This document shows, one piece after another, positions 1 through 7,448 of a stretch of 11,148 nucleotides of DNA. How positions within the stretch are numbered: the first letter of the stretch is position 1; each line of letters begins with the position of its first letter. The notes beneath the pieces were generated by a model. The model saw only the letters and a list, made by a program, of their open reading frames with translations. It ran no database searches and was not told the DNA's origin. The position numbers and the translations under genes were made by a program. This DNA comes from Acidobacteriaceae bacterium. Its GTDB lineage: Bacteria; Acidobacteriota; Terriglobia; Bryobacterales; Bryobacteraceae. The stretch spans positions 1 to 11,148 of the forward strand of contig JAFAQG010000906.1 in NCBI GenBank assembly GCA_019246575.1. The letters run 5' to 3'.

Positions 1-342
1 TTTATCCTGATGTACCTGCGCTTGAAAGGCGCGGGCATGTTTTTTAAGAGCTTAAATACTCCGGAACGTATCGACATCGTCGAAAAAATGGGGCACCTGG
101 AACGCGCGGATGCGGAGTTTATGATGCAGGCGACTACGTTTTTCCGCGCGGTCGATCACGCATTGCGAATTTTGAGCGGCCGCGCCGAAGAAAAACTGCC
201 GGCTTCACACACTGAGCGCGAAATGCTTCGCGAACTGGTACAGCGCTGGACGCACGAGATTCCAAGCGATTCGTCGCTCGATGACGAACTTTTTTCACTC
301 CAGCACAAGATGCGCCGTCTCTTCGACGCGGTCTTCCACTGA
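1..342 (+). CDS. 3' end of a GlnE-type adenylyltransferase (C-terminal helical domain), partial
   Basis: The frame is open from base 1 to a TGA at 340-342 (113 residues), so the gene enters from outside the window; the in-frame ATG at 10 is unlikely to be the true start. The segment LERADAEFMMQATTFFRAVD, followed by HALRILSGRAEEKLP, matches the pattern of the helical domain that follows the nucleotidyltransferase domain in GlnE and GlnD proteins (an acidic residue leading into a long helix, FxRxxxHxLR, then LP). GlnE adenylylates and deadenylylates glutamine synthetase in the cytosol in response to nitrogen status. No catalytic nucleotidyltransferase motif is inside the window, so the GlnE call rests on the tail alone; a GlnD-like uridylyltransferase or a related nucleotidyltransferase is possible. 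The gene converges with the EF-G-like gene, leaving 19 nt between the two stops and no recognisable terminator. Confidence 0.55.
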   Translation, partial: FILMYLRLKGAGMFFKSLNTPERIDIVEKMGHLERADAEFMMQATTFFRAVDHALRILSGRAEEKLPASHTEREMLRELVQRWTHEIPSDSSLDDELFSLQHKMRRLFDAVFH

Positions 343-361
343 CGCTTCTTGTAGGCGCGCT

Positions 362-2452
362 CTACTCTTCTTCTTCGACGGTCGCGTGCGCTTTGGCCGC
401 CGCGATGATTTTCTCGGCCTGGGGCGCCGGCACGTAATCGTAGTGGTCGAATTCCATATGGAACGAGGCGCGGCCCTGTGTTTTCGAGATCAGATCATTC
501 TGGTAATTCAACATCTCCGACATCGGCACCTGCGCGTTAATGATCTGCAGGTTGCCCTTGAGTTCCATGCCGGTGATTCGGCCCCGCCGCCCGTTGAAGT
601 CGCTCATCAGATCGCCGGCGAACTCGGTGGGCGTCTCGACTTCCACACGCATAATGGGCTCGAGGAGGGCCGGTCTCGCCTGCTGCATAGCCGCCCGAAA
701 CGCTTTGCGGCCGGCTAGCTTGAATGCCATTTCCGAGGAATCGACGTCGTGATAAGACCCGTCGTAAACCGTCACCTTGAAATCGGTGACGGGATAACCG
801 GCAAGGAAGCCCTGCTCGGCCGCTTCCAGAATGCCTTTCTCGACGGCCGGAATGTACTGCTTCGGAATCGCGCCGCCGAAGATTTCGTTTACGAATTGGA
901 ATCGCTCGCCGCGCGGTAAAGGCTCCATTTTGATCCAGCAATCGCCGAATTGCCCGTGACCGCCCGTCTGCTTCTTGTGCCGGCCCTGCACATTCGCATT
1001 TCCCCGAATCGTCTCACGGTATGGAATTTTCGGCGCATTCAACTGCACATCGACGCCATAGCGTCGCTTGAGCCGGCTCACAACGACTTCGAGATGCTGC
1101 TGGCCGTTTCCCGCAAGCAGAAACTCCTTCGTCATCGGATCGCGATAAAAGCGCAGCGACCGGTCTTCTTCCAACATTTTTTGAAGCGCCGTGCTCAGCC
1201 GGTCTTCATCGCTGCGGGTCCTGGCCGATATCGCGTATGCAATGGACGGCTCCGGTATCTCCACTCCGCGAAATACGACGCAGGTCGTCTTCTCGCAAAG
1301 CGTATCCCCGGTCTGCGTATCCTTCAGTTTCGCGACCACCCCGATGTCGCCCGCCCGCAGCTCCGTAATAGGCTGCATTGTCTTTCCGAATGGGGTTGCG
1401 ATGTGCGCCAGGCGCTCAGGCGCATTCGAACGCATGTTCGTTAAGTGCGCGTCGTCCTTGAGGGCGCCCGACATCACCTTGAAGTAGCTGACCCGGCCTG
1501 CGAACGGGTCCGCGGAGGTTTTGAACACGAATGCGGAAGGCGCCTCACTGGTCACAACGGGTTTTTCAACTTCGTTGCCGTCCTGCATCGTTTTCATGCC
1601 GTGGGCATCCAGAGGCGACGGGAAAACCTCGGCGACAAAATTCATCAGCACGTCGACGGCGATGTTCTGCGACGCCGATGCACACAAGATCGGGAATATC
1701 CGCCGGTCGCGAACAGCTTCCTGCAGTCCACTGACGATGTGCTCGGCAGGCAGCGTGCCGGTTGCGAAGAATTCTTCCATTAGCTCGTCGTTGCCTTCGG
1801 CGATCATTTCGACGAGCGCTTCATGTGCCTTCGTTGCCGCTTGTTCGTAGGGCGTCGGGATGTCCGTTTCCTTGCCCTTGCCGTCCGCCCCCGATTTGTA
1901 GCAGTAGGCGCGCATGCGGACGAGGTCGATCACGCCGCTGAAATTCTTTTCTGCTCCGAGCGGCAAGTGCACTGGAATCGCTGCTCTTCCGAAGACCTCG
2001 TGAATGTTGTCGACCGTGCGCTCGAATGAGGATCGTTCACGGTCCAGTTTGTTGACGAGCAGCGCGCAAGGAAGCTTGAACTCCTCCGCGAATTTCCAAA
2101 CCTTTTCTGTCGAGACCTCGACACCCGCGACTCCATCGAGCACCAGCACGCAGGCGTCAGCGGCGGGCAGCGACGACTGTGTATCGTTCAGGAATATGTT
2201 GTAACCAGGCGTGTCGATCAAGTTTAGTTTTGTCTTCTGCCATGCGAATGCGGCGACCGACGTCGTAATGCTGAGCTTGCGCGCAATCTCTTCTTCATCG
2301 AAATCCGTGATCGAGTTGCCCTCGTCCACGCTGAGGTACCGGTCTGTCGCACCCCCCGTGTAAAGAAGCGCGGACGCAAGAGCTGTTTTACCCGAGTGTC
2401 CGTGCCCAATCAAAGCCACGTTCCGAATGTCGGAACTGTCGAAGACCTTCAC
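362..2452 (-). CDS. fusA2: EF-G-like translational GTPase (EF-G-II type)
   Basis: A 696-residue protein with full EF-G architecture. The G domain (about 1-280) has a P-loop GHGHSGKT at 16-23, DTPG at 80-83, NKLD at 134-137 and a CASASQN G5-like motif at 257-263. Domain II spans about 300-385 and domain III about 395-475. Domain IV (about 476-600) has HKKQTGGHGQFGD at 492-504 and DGSYHDVDSSEMAFKLAG at 564-581; domain V follows to about 690, then an acidic tail. The second motif reads DTPGY rather than DTPGH, so the histidine needed for GTP hydrolysis in canonical EF-G is Tyr84, and the switch I region is DEEEIARKLSI rather than an RGITI form. Both are features I associate with the EF-G-II paralogues, whose cellular role is unclear, rather than with the housekeeping factor. 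The start is GTG at 2452-2450, supported by a strong ribosome site; the stop is TAG. The family assignment is firm; that a second, canonical fusA exists elsewhere is inference. Confidence 0.95.
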   Translation of the reverse strand: MKVFDSSDIRNVALIGHGHSGKTALASALLYTGGATDRYLSVDEGNSITDFDEEEIARKLSITTSVAAFAWQKTKLNLIDTPGYNIFLNDTQSSLPAADACVLVLDGVAGVEVSTEKVWKFAEEFKLPCALLVNKLDRERSSFERTVDNIHEVFGRAAIPVHLPLGAEKNFSGVIDLVRMRAYCYKSGADGKGKETDIPTPYEQAATKAHEALVEMIAEGNDELMEEFFATGTLPAEHIVSGLQEAVRDRRIFPILCASASQNIAVDVLMNFVAEVFPSPLDAHGMKTMQDGNEVEKPVVTSEAPSAFVFKTSADPFAGRVSYFKVMSGALKDDAHLTNMRSNAPERLAHIATPFGKTMQPITELRAGDIGVVAKLKDTQTGDTLCEKTTCVVFRGVEIPEPSIAYAISARTRSDEDRLSTALQKMLEEDRSLRFYRDPMTKEFLLAGNGQQHLEVVVSRLKRRYGVDVQLNAPKIPYRETIRGNANVQGRHKKQTGGHGQFGDCWIKMEPLPRGERFQFVNEIFGGAIPKQYIPAVEKGILEAAEQGFLAGYPVTDFKVTVYDGSYHDVDSSEMAFKLAGRKAFRAAMQQARPALLEPIMRVEVETPTEFAGDLMSDFNGRRGRITGMELKGNLQIINAQVPMSEMLNYQNDLISKTQGRASFHMEFDHYDYVPAPQAEKIIAAAKAHATVEEEE

Positions 2453-2458
2453 TCAACA

Positions 2459-2464
2459 CCTCCC
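2459..2464 (-). promoter_or_regulatory. Shine-Dalgarno site of the EF-G-like gene
   Basis: On the minus strand the leader reads GGGAGG, then TGTTGA, then GTG. The six-base purine block is a near-perfect anti-16S match at normal spacing and decides the GTG start of the EF-G-like gene; no in-frame ATG competes nearby. Confidence 0.8.
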
Positions 2465-2467
2465 GGG

Positions 2468-2485
2468 GGGCAGAGGAGTCTGCCC
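2468..2485 (-). promoter_or_regulatory. Leader hairpin just upstream of the EF-G-like ribosome site
   Basis: GGGCAGA and TCTGCCC form a perfect 7-bp stem with a 4-nt loop. In the minus-strand transcript the loop is CTCC and the hairpin ends 3 nt before the GGGAGG ribosome-binding site, in which GGAG is complementary to that loop. There is no U-run, so it is not an intrinsic terminator. It could affect ribosome access, but that is inference; the structure itself is seen directly. Confidence 0.4.
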
Positions 2486-2562
2486 GAAATCGAGAGGATA
2501 GCAAAGTGAATTTTGGGTGCGGTTGAGTGTCGCAGACCACACAAACGGCGTTGTTGCAGGTT

Positions 2563-2580
2563 GAAAAGGGCGGGGACGCC
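2563..2580 (-). terminator. Weak candidate terminator after the 231-residue gene
   Basis: Downstream of the stop of the 231-residue gene the minus strand reads GGCG, TCCC, CGCC, then CTTTT: a 4-bp all-GC stem, a 4-nt loop and a short T-run. The stem is short, so transcription may well continue into the EF-G-like gene, 143 nt downstream. Low confidence. Confidence 0.2.
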
Positions 2581-2595
2581 GGCTACGCAGTTCAT

Positions 2596-3291
2596 TTATG
2601 CTGCATTGGCCGCAGGTTTCGCGTGGAGTGTGCGGGCCACATCTTCGATAGCGAGCTTGAGGACGGTTTTCAACTCGGAGAAAGGGATGGGAGTGTGGCC
2701 GGGAAGGACGGCATCGATGGTGCTCTTGATCTCGGTTTCGAGTTCCTGGAACGCGGCTTTGGCATTCGCGAGGCGAACCTTCGCTTCGTGAGCCTCCTGT
2801 TTGCGGGCTTGCTCGGCCTGTCTCCGGCTTTCTTCGTTCCGCTTTCGCTCTTGCGATTCGAACCCAATTTCGGCCTTGCGCTTTTCGGCCCGGAGCTTTA
2901 GGAGCTGATCGAGGCACTTATGAAAGGCACGGTCATTGGTGGTCTGGTAACGGAGAAAGAGCGCGAACTGGCGTTCGTTTTCGACTTCGGCGCGGTCTTC
3001 GGCCATCGCGAGATCTTGCAGTAATTGGGCGCGCTTGGTCAGCCAGAAGTGCTGCGCCATTTTGTCGACCAGAATGTTTTCGGTCGGGGTGGAGGGATTG
3101 TGCTCGAGACGAAGCGCGGTTACGAGAGCGTTGAATTCGTCCTCGTCTTCGGAGGGGAGAAGGTTGAAGGCTCCGGTGAAGCCGTGGCGGAAGTTGTTGC
3201 GGCAGGAAGCGGCTTTGCCTTCCTCGGTGCGGGGACCGGTGGAGTGCTGGGCATTCGCTTGATTGGCTGCGATTTGGGCTTGAGTAGACAT
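2596..3291 (-). CDS. Uncharacterised protein with N-terminal TGPRTEEGK motif, probably from a multi-copy family
   Basis: A 231-residue protein of unknown function. Residues 8-38 contain AANQANAQHSTGPRTEEGK, followed shortly by RNNFRHG, a motif I recognise from families of hypothetical proteins present in many copies in acidobacterial genomes and also seen elsewhere. Residues about 45-125 are probably helical and include the HFWLTKRAQLLQDLAMAE stretch typical of these proteins. Residues about 125-190 are rich in Lys, Arg, Glu and Gln and should form a coiled coil, followed by a hydrophobic C-terminal segment (about 200-222) and an Ala-rich end. There is no signal peptide or transmembrane helix, so a cytosolic location is expected. 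The ATG start has an AGGAG ribosome site 9 nt upstream; the stop is TAA. The basic, conserved N-terminal motif could bind nucleic acid, but nothing in the sequence proves it. Its neighbours give no functional clue. Confidence 0.85.
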   Translation of the reverse strand: MSTQAQIAANQANAQHSTGPRTEEGKAASCRNNFRHGFTGAFNLLPSEDEDEFNALVTALRLEHNPSTPTENILVDKMAQHFWLTKRAQLLQDLAMAEDRAEVENERQFALFLRYQTTNDRAFHKCLDQLLKLRAEKRKAEIGFESQERKRNEESRRQAEQARKQEAHEAKVRLANAKAAFQELETEIKSTIDAVLPGHTPIPFSELKTVLKLAIEDVARTLHAKPAANAA

Positions 3292-3342
3292 GACTGAGAG
3301 CTCCTGAAAATGAAAAAGCCGGTGACTGGACGGCGCAAAACG

Positions 3343-3360
3343 GGCGCGACCAGACGCGCC
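3343..3360. repeat. GC-rich inverted repeat, 6-bp stem
   Basis: GGCGCG, a 6-nt ACCAGA loop, then CGCGCC. On the minus strand the hairpin is followed by CGTTTTG, so it looks somewhat like an attenuator or terminator in the leader of the 231-residue gene, about 50 nt before its start codon. The stem is short, and the T-run has only four bases. Confidence 0.4.
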
Positions 3361-3395
3361 GCCCCAAGAGCTTGCGAGTTGGTCTCCTGCCTGGC

Positions 3396-3411
3396 GGCGC
3401 GGAACCGCGCC
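3396..3411. repeat. GC-rich near-perfect palindrome, 7-bp arms
   Basis: GGCGCGG, AA, CCGCGCC: 7-bp perfect arms around a 2-nt centre. It is either a protein-binding palindrome or a hairpin (6-bp stem, 4-nt loop). Its arms share GGCGCG/CGCGCC with the hairpin 35 nt away. Confidence 0.4.
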
Positions 3412-3517
3412 CTTTGCACTTGAGGCGGGTACCGGCTGTTTTCGATTTAGATGTGGCGGAAGCGGGTAACTGCTGCTTCCCGGAAACCACTATACACGGC
3501 GGTTACAAGCGATTCCC

Positions 3518-3576
3518 GGTAAGTTGATGAAAGTACAGGAAAAACTAGCTGTGACTACTTTCGGCGGGTAAGTTGA
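3518..3576 (+). repeat. Direct repeat of GGTAAGTTGA (two copies)
   Basis: GGTAAGTTGA occurs at 3518-3527 and 3567-3576, 49 nt apart. A simple estimate (about 53,000 pairs of positions over four to the tenth) gives roughly a 5% chance of a 10-nt match in a stretch this long, so it is suggestive only. Confidence 0.3.
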
Positions 3577-3618
3577 GGACGCGGAGAGAGAAGGCCGATT
3601 GTGGTTAATATGAGAGCC

Positions 3619-4368
3619 CTAAGCGATCTGTTGGGATGCGCTCACATCGCTCGAAACGTCGATGACGGGATTGTACGTCAGGATGCGCCCGCAACTTTCG
3701 CAGAACATGATCTGCTCGCCTTTGCGCAGATCTTGAAAGAACTGCGGACGCAGCGCAATCTGACACGCATCGCAGCGGCCTTCCGTTGCATCCGCGATGG
3801 CGGTGTTCTTGGTTTTTTTGCGGATCCTTTCATAATGCGCGTACAGTTTCGGATCTATCTGTCCGACGATGCTGTTATGCTCGGCGCGCCGGTCGGCAAG
3901 CTCCTTCTGATCGGCCGCGGTACGCTCGCGCGCACTGGATTTTTCGCCCTCTACGGTCTGCTGCTCCTTTTTCAGTTCGACTTCCGCGGTCTTGACGTTT
4001 TTGTCGAGCGGCTCCGATTGCTCCATCAAATCGAGAATTTTGTCCTCTGTTTTGCGGATCTCGTTTTCGATGTAGGCAATCTCGTTCTGAAATGCCCGAT
4101 ACTGCTCGTTGGTTTTCGCCTGGAGAATCTGATCGCGCAGCTTCGAGATCTTCTGTTCGTGAACCTGGATATCGCCTTCCAGCTTTTTCCGGTCGCGTTG
4201 ATTCGCCGATAAAGCGGCGCGGTCGGCTTCGAGACGCCTGGCGTGAACCTCGAGGCGCTTCTCAATCTCCGCTACATGTTTGGGCAGTGTCGCGATCTCG
4301 CTCTCGAGACCGGCGATCTTGCGATCCAGCGCTTGCAGACGGAGCGCAAGAGCAAGGTCCTGCAGCAT
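3619..4368 (-). CDS. Coiled-coil C4-type zinc-ribbon protein (DUF164/COG1579 family)
   Basis: A 249-residue protein with the standard layout of this family. A long charged helical coiled coil spans about 5-180 and carries the characteristic AKTNEQYRAFQNEI segment at 84-97; a short C-terminal zinc ribbon has CDAC at 199-202 and CESC at 223-226, giving four zinc ligands. A hydrophilic tail follows. The family is widespread and usually annotated only as a zinc-ribbon or nucleic-acid-binding protein; its role is not settled. The start is ATG at 4368-4366 with only a weak GAG upstream; the stop is TAG. It lies 30 nt downstream of the M20 peptidase gene on the same strand, so co-transcription is likely. 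All four cysteines are present and the length is normal, so the gene appears intact. Confidence 0.92.
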   Translation of the reverse strand: MLQDLALALRLQALDRKIAGLESEIATLPKHVAEIEKRLEVHARRLEADRAALSANQRDRKKLEGDIQVHEQKISKLRDQILQAKTNEQYRAFQNEIAYIENEIRKTEDKILDLMEQSEPLDKNVKTAEVELKKEQQTVEGEKSSARERTAADQKELADRRAEHNSIVGQIDPKLYAHYERIRKKTKNTAIADATEGRCDACQIALRPQFFQDLRKGEQIMFCESCGRILTYNPVIDVSSDVSASQQIA

Positions 4369-4398
4369 TCAACTCGACTGTAGCATGCGCGCGCGCTT

Positions 4399-5778
4399 TC
4401 ACGAGTCTGCGCCGTATCGGTGAAGGAAGTGCGCGATGGTCTCGATGCCTTGGTAATAGTTGCTGATGCGATACTTCTCGTTCGGCGAATGCAATCCGTC
4501 GTCGGGCAGTCCGAATCCCATCAGCACGGTGGGAATCCCCAGATGCGTAGCAAAGTCACCGACAATCGGTATCGACCCGCCGCTGCGGACAAAGACAGCC
4601 GGGCGTCCGAGCATATCGGTGAACGCCTTGGCTGCAATATCGATCGCAGGGTGGTTCGGGTTGACCGAAATCGCCGGCCCACAACTCAAAACCCGGACCT
4701 CCGTTTGGATGCCCTTGGGCGTGTTTTCTGTTATCCACTGTTTCAGAGACCGAACGACGCGCTCGGGATCCTGTCGAGGCACAAGGCGCATACTGACTTT
4801 GGCTGTCGCTTTGGCAGGAATGACGGTTTTCGCTCCGACGCCGGTGAACCCGCCGGCGATGCCGTGCACTTCGAAGGTGGGCCGGGCCCAAACGCGCGCT
4901 AGTACCGACTGATCGGGTTCGCCCGTCAACTCGGTCGAGCCCACCTCGTCCTTCAGAAACTCATGTTGCGAGAACGGAAGCCGCTGCCAACTCTCGACCT
5001 CTGGTGGATCGGGAGGAACCACATCGTCGTACACTCCCGGAATCGGAATCCGGCCATCTGCATCCTTCGCCTTCGCCAGCAACTCAATCAACCCATAAAC
5101 AGCGTTCGGCGCAGCGCCTCCATACATGCCCGAGTGCAAATCGCGCGCGGGACCGGTTGCTGCCACTTCGAGGTAGATCAAACCGCGCAGGCCGACACAC
5201 AGGGTCGGTACGCCGTCTGCGAACATCTCGGTGTCGGAGACGAGAGCAACATCGGCCTTCAATTTTTCCTTGTTCGCCGGAACATATTTGGCGATCGATT
5301 CGCCGCCGACCTCTTCTTCGCCCTCGAGTAGAAATTTGACGTTTACGGGCAAGCCGCTGCGATCCACAGATCGCAGCGCTTCGACGGCTTTGATGTGCAT
5401 ATACATCTGCCCCTTGTCGTCGCATGCGCCGCGAGCATAGATATTGCCATCGCGAATTGTCGGCTGGAACGGAGGCGAGTTCCAAAGCTCGAGCGGGTCG
5501 GGCGGCTGCACATCGAAATGTCCGTAACACAAAACAGTCGGCTTTCCCGGAGCATGCAGCCAGTCACCGTAGACCAGCGGATGTTTTTCAGTCGGGATGA
5601 CTTCAACGTTCTCGATTCCGGCGCTCTTGAGCTTCTCTGCAAGAAAGTCCGCTGCCCGTGCAACGTCGTGCTTGTGCTGCGGCAGCGTGCTTACGCTCGG
5701 GATTCGCAATAACTCAAATAACTCATCGAGAAAACGTTGCTTGTTTTGACGGACGTACTCCGTGACGATCGATTGCAA
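4399..5778 (-). CDS. M20-family metallopeptidase / dipeptidase
   Basis: A 459-residue enzyme of the M20 zinc peptidase family (carnosinase/CNDP-like dipeptidase branch), which hydrolyses dipeptides or short peptides with a two-metal centre. Visible motifs are GHFDV at 86-90 (metal ligand His87, Asp89), RGACDDKG at 116-123 (bridging Asp120), EGEEEVGGES at 152-161 (catalytic and metal-binding Glu154/Glu155), SDTEM at 181-185 (Asp182) and GLHSPNE at 428-434 (metal ligand His430). The dimerisation lid domain lies between about 200 and 365, with LHSGMYGGAAPNA at 214-226. There is no signal peptide, so it should act in the cytosol. The start is TTG at 5778-5776: a GGAAAGG ribosome site sits 7 nt upstream and no ATG is available before conserved sequence. 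The gene lies 50 nt after the antiporter gene and 30 nt before the zinc-ribbon gene. Substrate preference cannot be read from the sequence. Confidence 0.94.
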   Translation of the reverse strand: MQSIVTEYVRQNKQRFLDELFELLRIPSVSTLPQHKHDVARAADFLAEKLKSAGIENVEVIPTEKHPLVYGDWLHAPGKPTVLCYGHFDVQPPDPLELWNSPPFQPTIRDGNIYARGACDDKGQMYMHIKAVEALRSVDRSGLPVNVKFLLEGEEEVGGESIAKYVPANKEKLKADVALVSDTEMFADGVPTLCVGLRGLIYLEVAATGPARDLHSGMYGGAAPNAVYGLIELLAKAKDADGRIPIPGVYDDVVPPDPPEVESWQRLPFSQHEFLKDEVGSTELTGEPDQSVLARVWARPTFEVHGIAGGFTGVGAKTVIPAKATAKVSMRLVPRQDPERVVRSLKQWITENTPKGIQTEVRVLSCGPAISVNPNHPAIDIAAKAFTDMLGRPAVFVRSGGSIPIVGDFATHLGIPTVLMGFGLPDDGLHSPNEKYRISNYYQGIETIAHFLHRYGADS

Positions 5779-5785
5779 GCTGGAA

Positions 5786-5792
5786 CCTTTCC
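5786..5792 (-). promoter_or_regulatory. Shine-Dalgarno site deciding the TTG start of the peptidase
   Basis: The minus strand reads GGAAAGG, then 7 nt, then TTG. This is the main support for the non-ATG start. A TATACT hexamer lies just upstream (5798-5803) and could be a -10 element, but no -35 is visible, so an internal promoter is not called. Confidence 0.6.
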
Positions 5793-5828
5793 GTTTCAGT
5801 ATAGAGGCGAATGCGGGGGCAGGCGGGT

Positions 5829-7448
5829 TTACGTAATTTCTGCAAAGCGCGCGTCTAAGAGATCTAACTCGCGCTCGAGAGTGCGTAGAACTTCGTCGTG
5901 GATTTTGTCTTCGTCGCGCAAGCGCAGTGCAACCGCTCGCTCGATGCCTCGTAATTCGCGCGCGAGGCGGCGTCGTTTTTCGGCTTCGCTCCTTACGTTT
6001 GTTTCGTCATCGGAGACCGGAGAGCTGAGCAGGCTCAACTCATGACGGTAATAACGCTCCATGGCGTTCAGTGCTTCTGCATCGTGCTCGGTGGCTCGCA
6101 TATCTTCGAGCGCTTCGAGCACGGCGTGAATCATCTCTCGCCTGGCGCGCTCCTCTTCCTGGCGGCCTGCGGAAGCACCGGCGAGTCCTAATCGGCGGAT
6201 AAGGCTCGGCATGCTCAAGCCTTGCAGCACAAGGGTAACGAAGATCAAGCAGAACGTCAGAAAGATGATGAGGCTGCGCTGCGGAAACGGCATACCGTTG
6301 CTCAAGCGGGTAGGCAGCGACATGGCGGCGGCGAGCGCAAGCACGCCGCGCATGCCGGCCCAGCCAACGAGGAACACCGATTCTCGAGCCGGCTTCTTTC
6401 CCGTCCAGCGAAACAGGTGCTTCTTAATTCTATACGCGAACCACGCGCCCGGGTAGACCCATAGCACGCGTAGCAGGATGACGATGCCGCTAAACAGCGC
6501 GCCGTCGATGATCAGAGTCCCGGGTCCTAAGCCGTGGATATCGGCCAGAATCCACGGCAACTGGAGTCCAAGCAACAAGAAGACAAGGCCGTTCAAGATG
6601 AAGTCGAGCGTCTTCCAGAATGCGGACGACTCGATTCGAGCATGCAGCGAATAGAAGCCGGAACTTCGGCGGCCGAGGTAGAGCCCGCACGCAATGGTGG
6701 CAAGCACGCCCGAGCAATGCGCCGCTTCCGCAACGAGATACGTGACATACGGGGCGACGAGGCTAATGGTGATTTCAACAGGCGCATCGTTGATTTGCAC
6801 CTGGATGAGCCGGACCAGAACTCCGAACGCCAAACCGATGACAATGGCGGCGCTAATCAGGTAGAACAGCTCGACCGTTCCTCTCGCTAAGGACGGCACG
6901 ACTCCGGTGACAACGATGGCGGATGTGAACTTGAGCGCGAGCAAGCCGCTGCCGTCGTTGACGAGGCTCTCCGCTTCGAGGAGATCGGTTATTCCGCGAG
7001 GAATGCCAAGACGCCTCGCCGTCGAAGTTGCTGCGATTGCGTCGGTGGTGGCAACTACGGATCCCAGAACCAGACCGAGTTCCCAGTTGAAGCCGGGCAA
7101 AAAGTGGCGGGTGGTGGCGGCGACTCCGTAGATACTGAAGCCGACCAGGCCAAACGCGAGCAGGACGATACTGACCAGATTGTTGCGGAAATCGCGCCAC
7201 GAAATGTGAAACGCCGCGGAAAACAAGAGAGGCGGCAGAAACACGTAAAACACGACCTCCGGGCTGAGCGAGACTCGCGGAATGCGCGGGAGCAGGCTCA
7301 AACAGAGCCCGCCGAGCACGAGCACGATTGGATAGGGAACGCGAAGCCGCCGAGCGAGGAGCGCCAGCGCCGCAACCAGCGTAAGCAGGATAAGCAGAAC
7401 CGCTTCGAGATGACCGAGACCGATCTCTTGCATGCGTCCTTTGTGCAT
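5829..7448 (-). CDS. Na+/H+ antiporter, CPA1 (NhaP/YjcE-like) family
   Basis: An integral membrane protein of about 539 residues that exchanges Na+ (or K+) for protons across the inner membrane, for pH and salt balance. About twelve hydrophobic segments fill residues 10-415. Family motifs include FLPPLLFSAAFHISW at about 70-84, ATTDAIAATSTARRLGIP at 133-150, LEAESLVNDGSG at 157-168 (the acidic ion-binding region) and GWAGMRGVLALAAA at 362-375. A charged, helical C-terminal tail (about 420-539) should be cytosolic and may regulate activity. The stop is TAA. The start is uncertain: ATG at 7448 has no clear ribosome site; ATG at 7433, five codons later, has AAAGGA only 3 nt upstream; a TTG at 7451 is also in frame. 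The gene is divergent from malQ and heads the likely operon antiporter, peptidase, zinc-ribbon. Ion specificity is not determinable. Confidence 0.93.
   Translation of the reverse strand: MHKGRMQEIGLGHLEAVLLILLTLVAALALLARRLRVPYPIVLVLGGLCLSLLPRIPRVSLSPEVVFYVFLPPLLFSAAFHISWRDFRNNLVSIVLLAFGLVGFSIYGVAATTRHFLPGFNWELGLVLGSVVATTDAIAATSTARRLGIPRGITDLLEAESLVNDGSGLLALKFTSAIVVTGVVPSLARGTVELFYLISAAIVIGLAFGVLVRLIQVQINDAPVEITISLVAPYVTYLVAEAAHCSGVLATIACGLYLGRRSSGFYSLHARIESSAFWKTLDFILNGLVFLLLGLQLPWILADIHGLGPGTLIIDGALFSGIVILLRVLWVYPGAWFAYRIKKHLFRWTGKKPARESVFLVGWAGMRGVLALAAAMSLPTRLSNGMPFPQRSLIIFLTFCLIFVTLVLQGLSMPSLIRRLGLAGASAGRQEEERARREMIHAVLEALEDMRATEHDAEALNAMERYYRHELSLLSSPVSDDETNVRSEAEKRRRLARELRGIERAVALRLRDEDKIHDEVLRTLERELDLLDARFAEIT

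Larger units (their letters stand above)
3292..3618 (-). promoter_or_regulatory. 327-nt non-coding upstream region of the 231-residue gene
   Basis: This gap between two minus-strand genes holds no credible ORF. Going upstream from the 231-residue gene it contains its AGGAG ribosome site, two GC-rich hairpins (3343-3360 and 3396-3411), three copies of GCGGGTA on the plus strand (3425-3431, 3462-3468, 3564-3570) and a 10-nt direct repeat. A TATAGT hexamer on the minus strand (around 3488-3493) could be a -10 element, but I see no matching -35. No terminator for the upstream zinc-ribbon gene is evident. Confidence 0.5.

Noticed and set aside
281..718. 145-residue plus-strand frame across the end of the GlnE-like gene and the EF-G-like 3' end
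   Set aside because: It overlaps two real genes in other frames; no motif.
3601..4212. 203-residue open frame on the plus strand opposite the zinc-ribbon gene
   Set aside because: It lies wholly antisense to a well-supported gene with intact zinc ligands; its composition is what a complementary frame of a coiled-coil gene would give, and no family motif is seen.
4383..4396. Alternating purine-pyrimidine tract (GCATGCGCGCGCGC) between the peptidase and zinc-ribbon genes
   Set aside because: It could in principle favour Z-DNA, but it is only 14 nt and common by chance in GC-rich DNA; no partner structure is visible.
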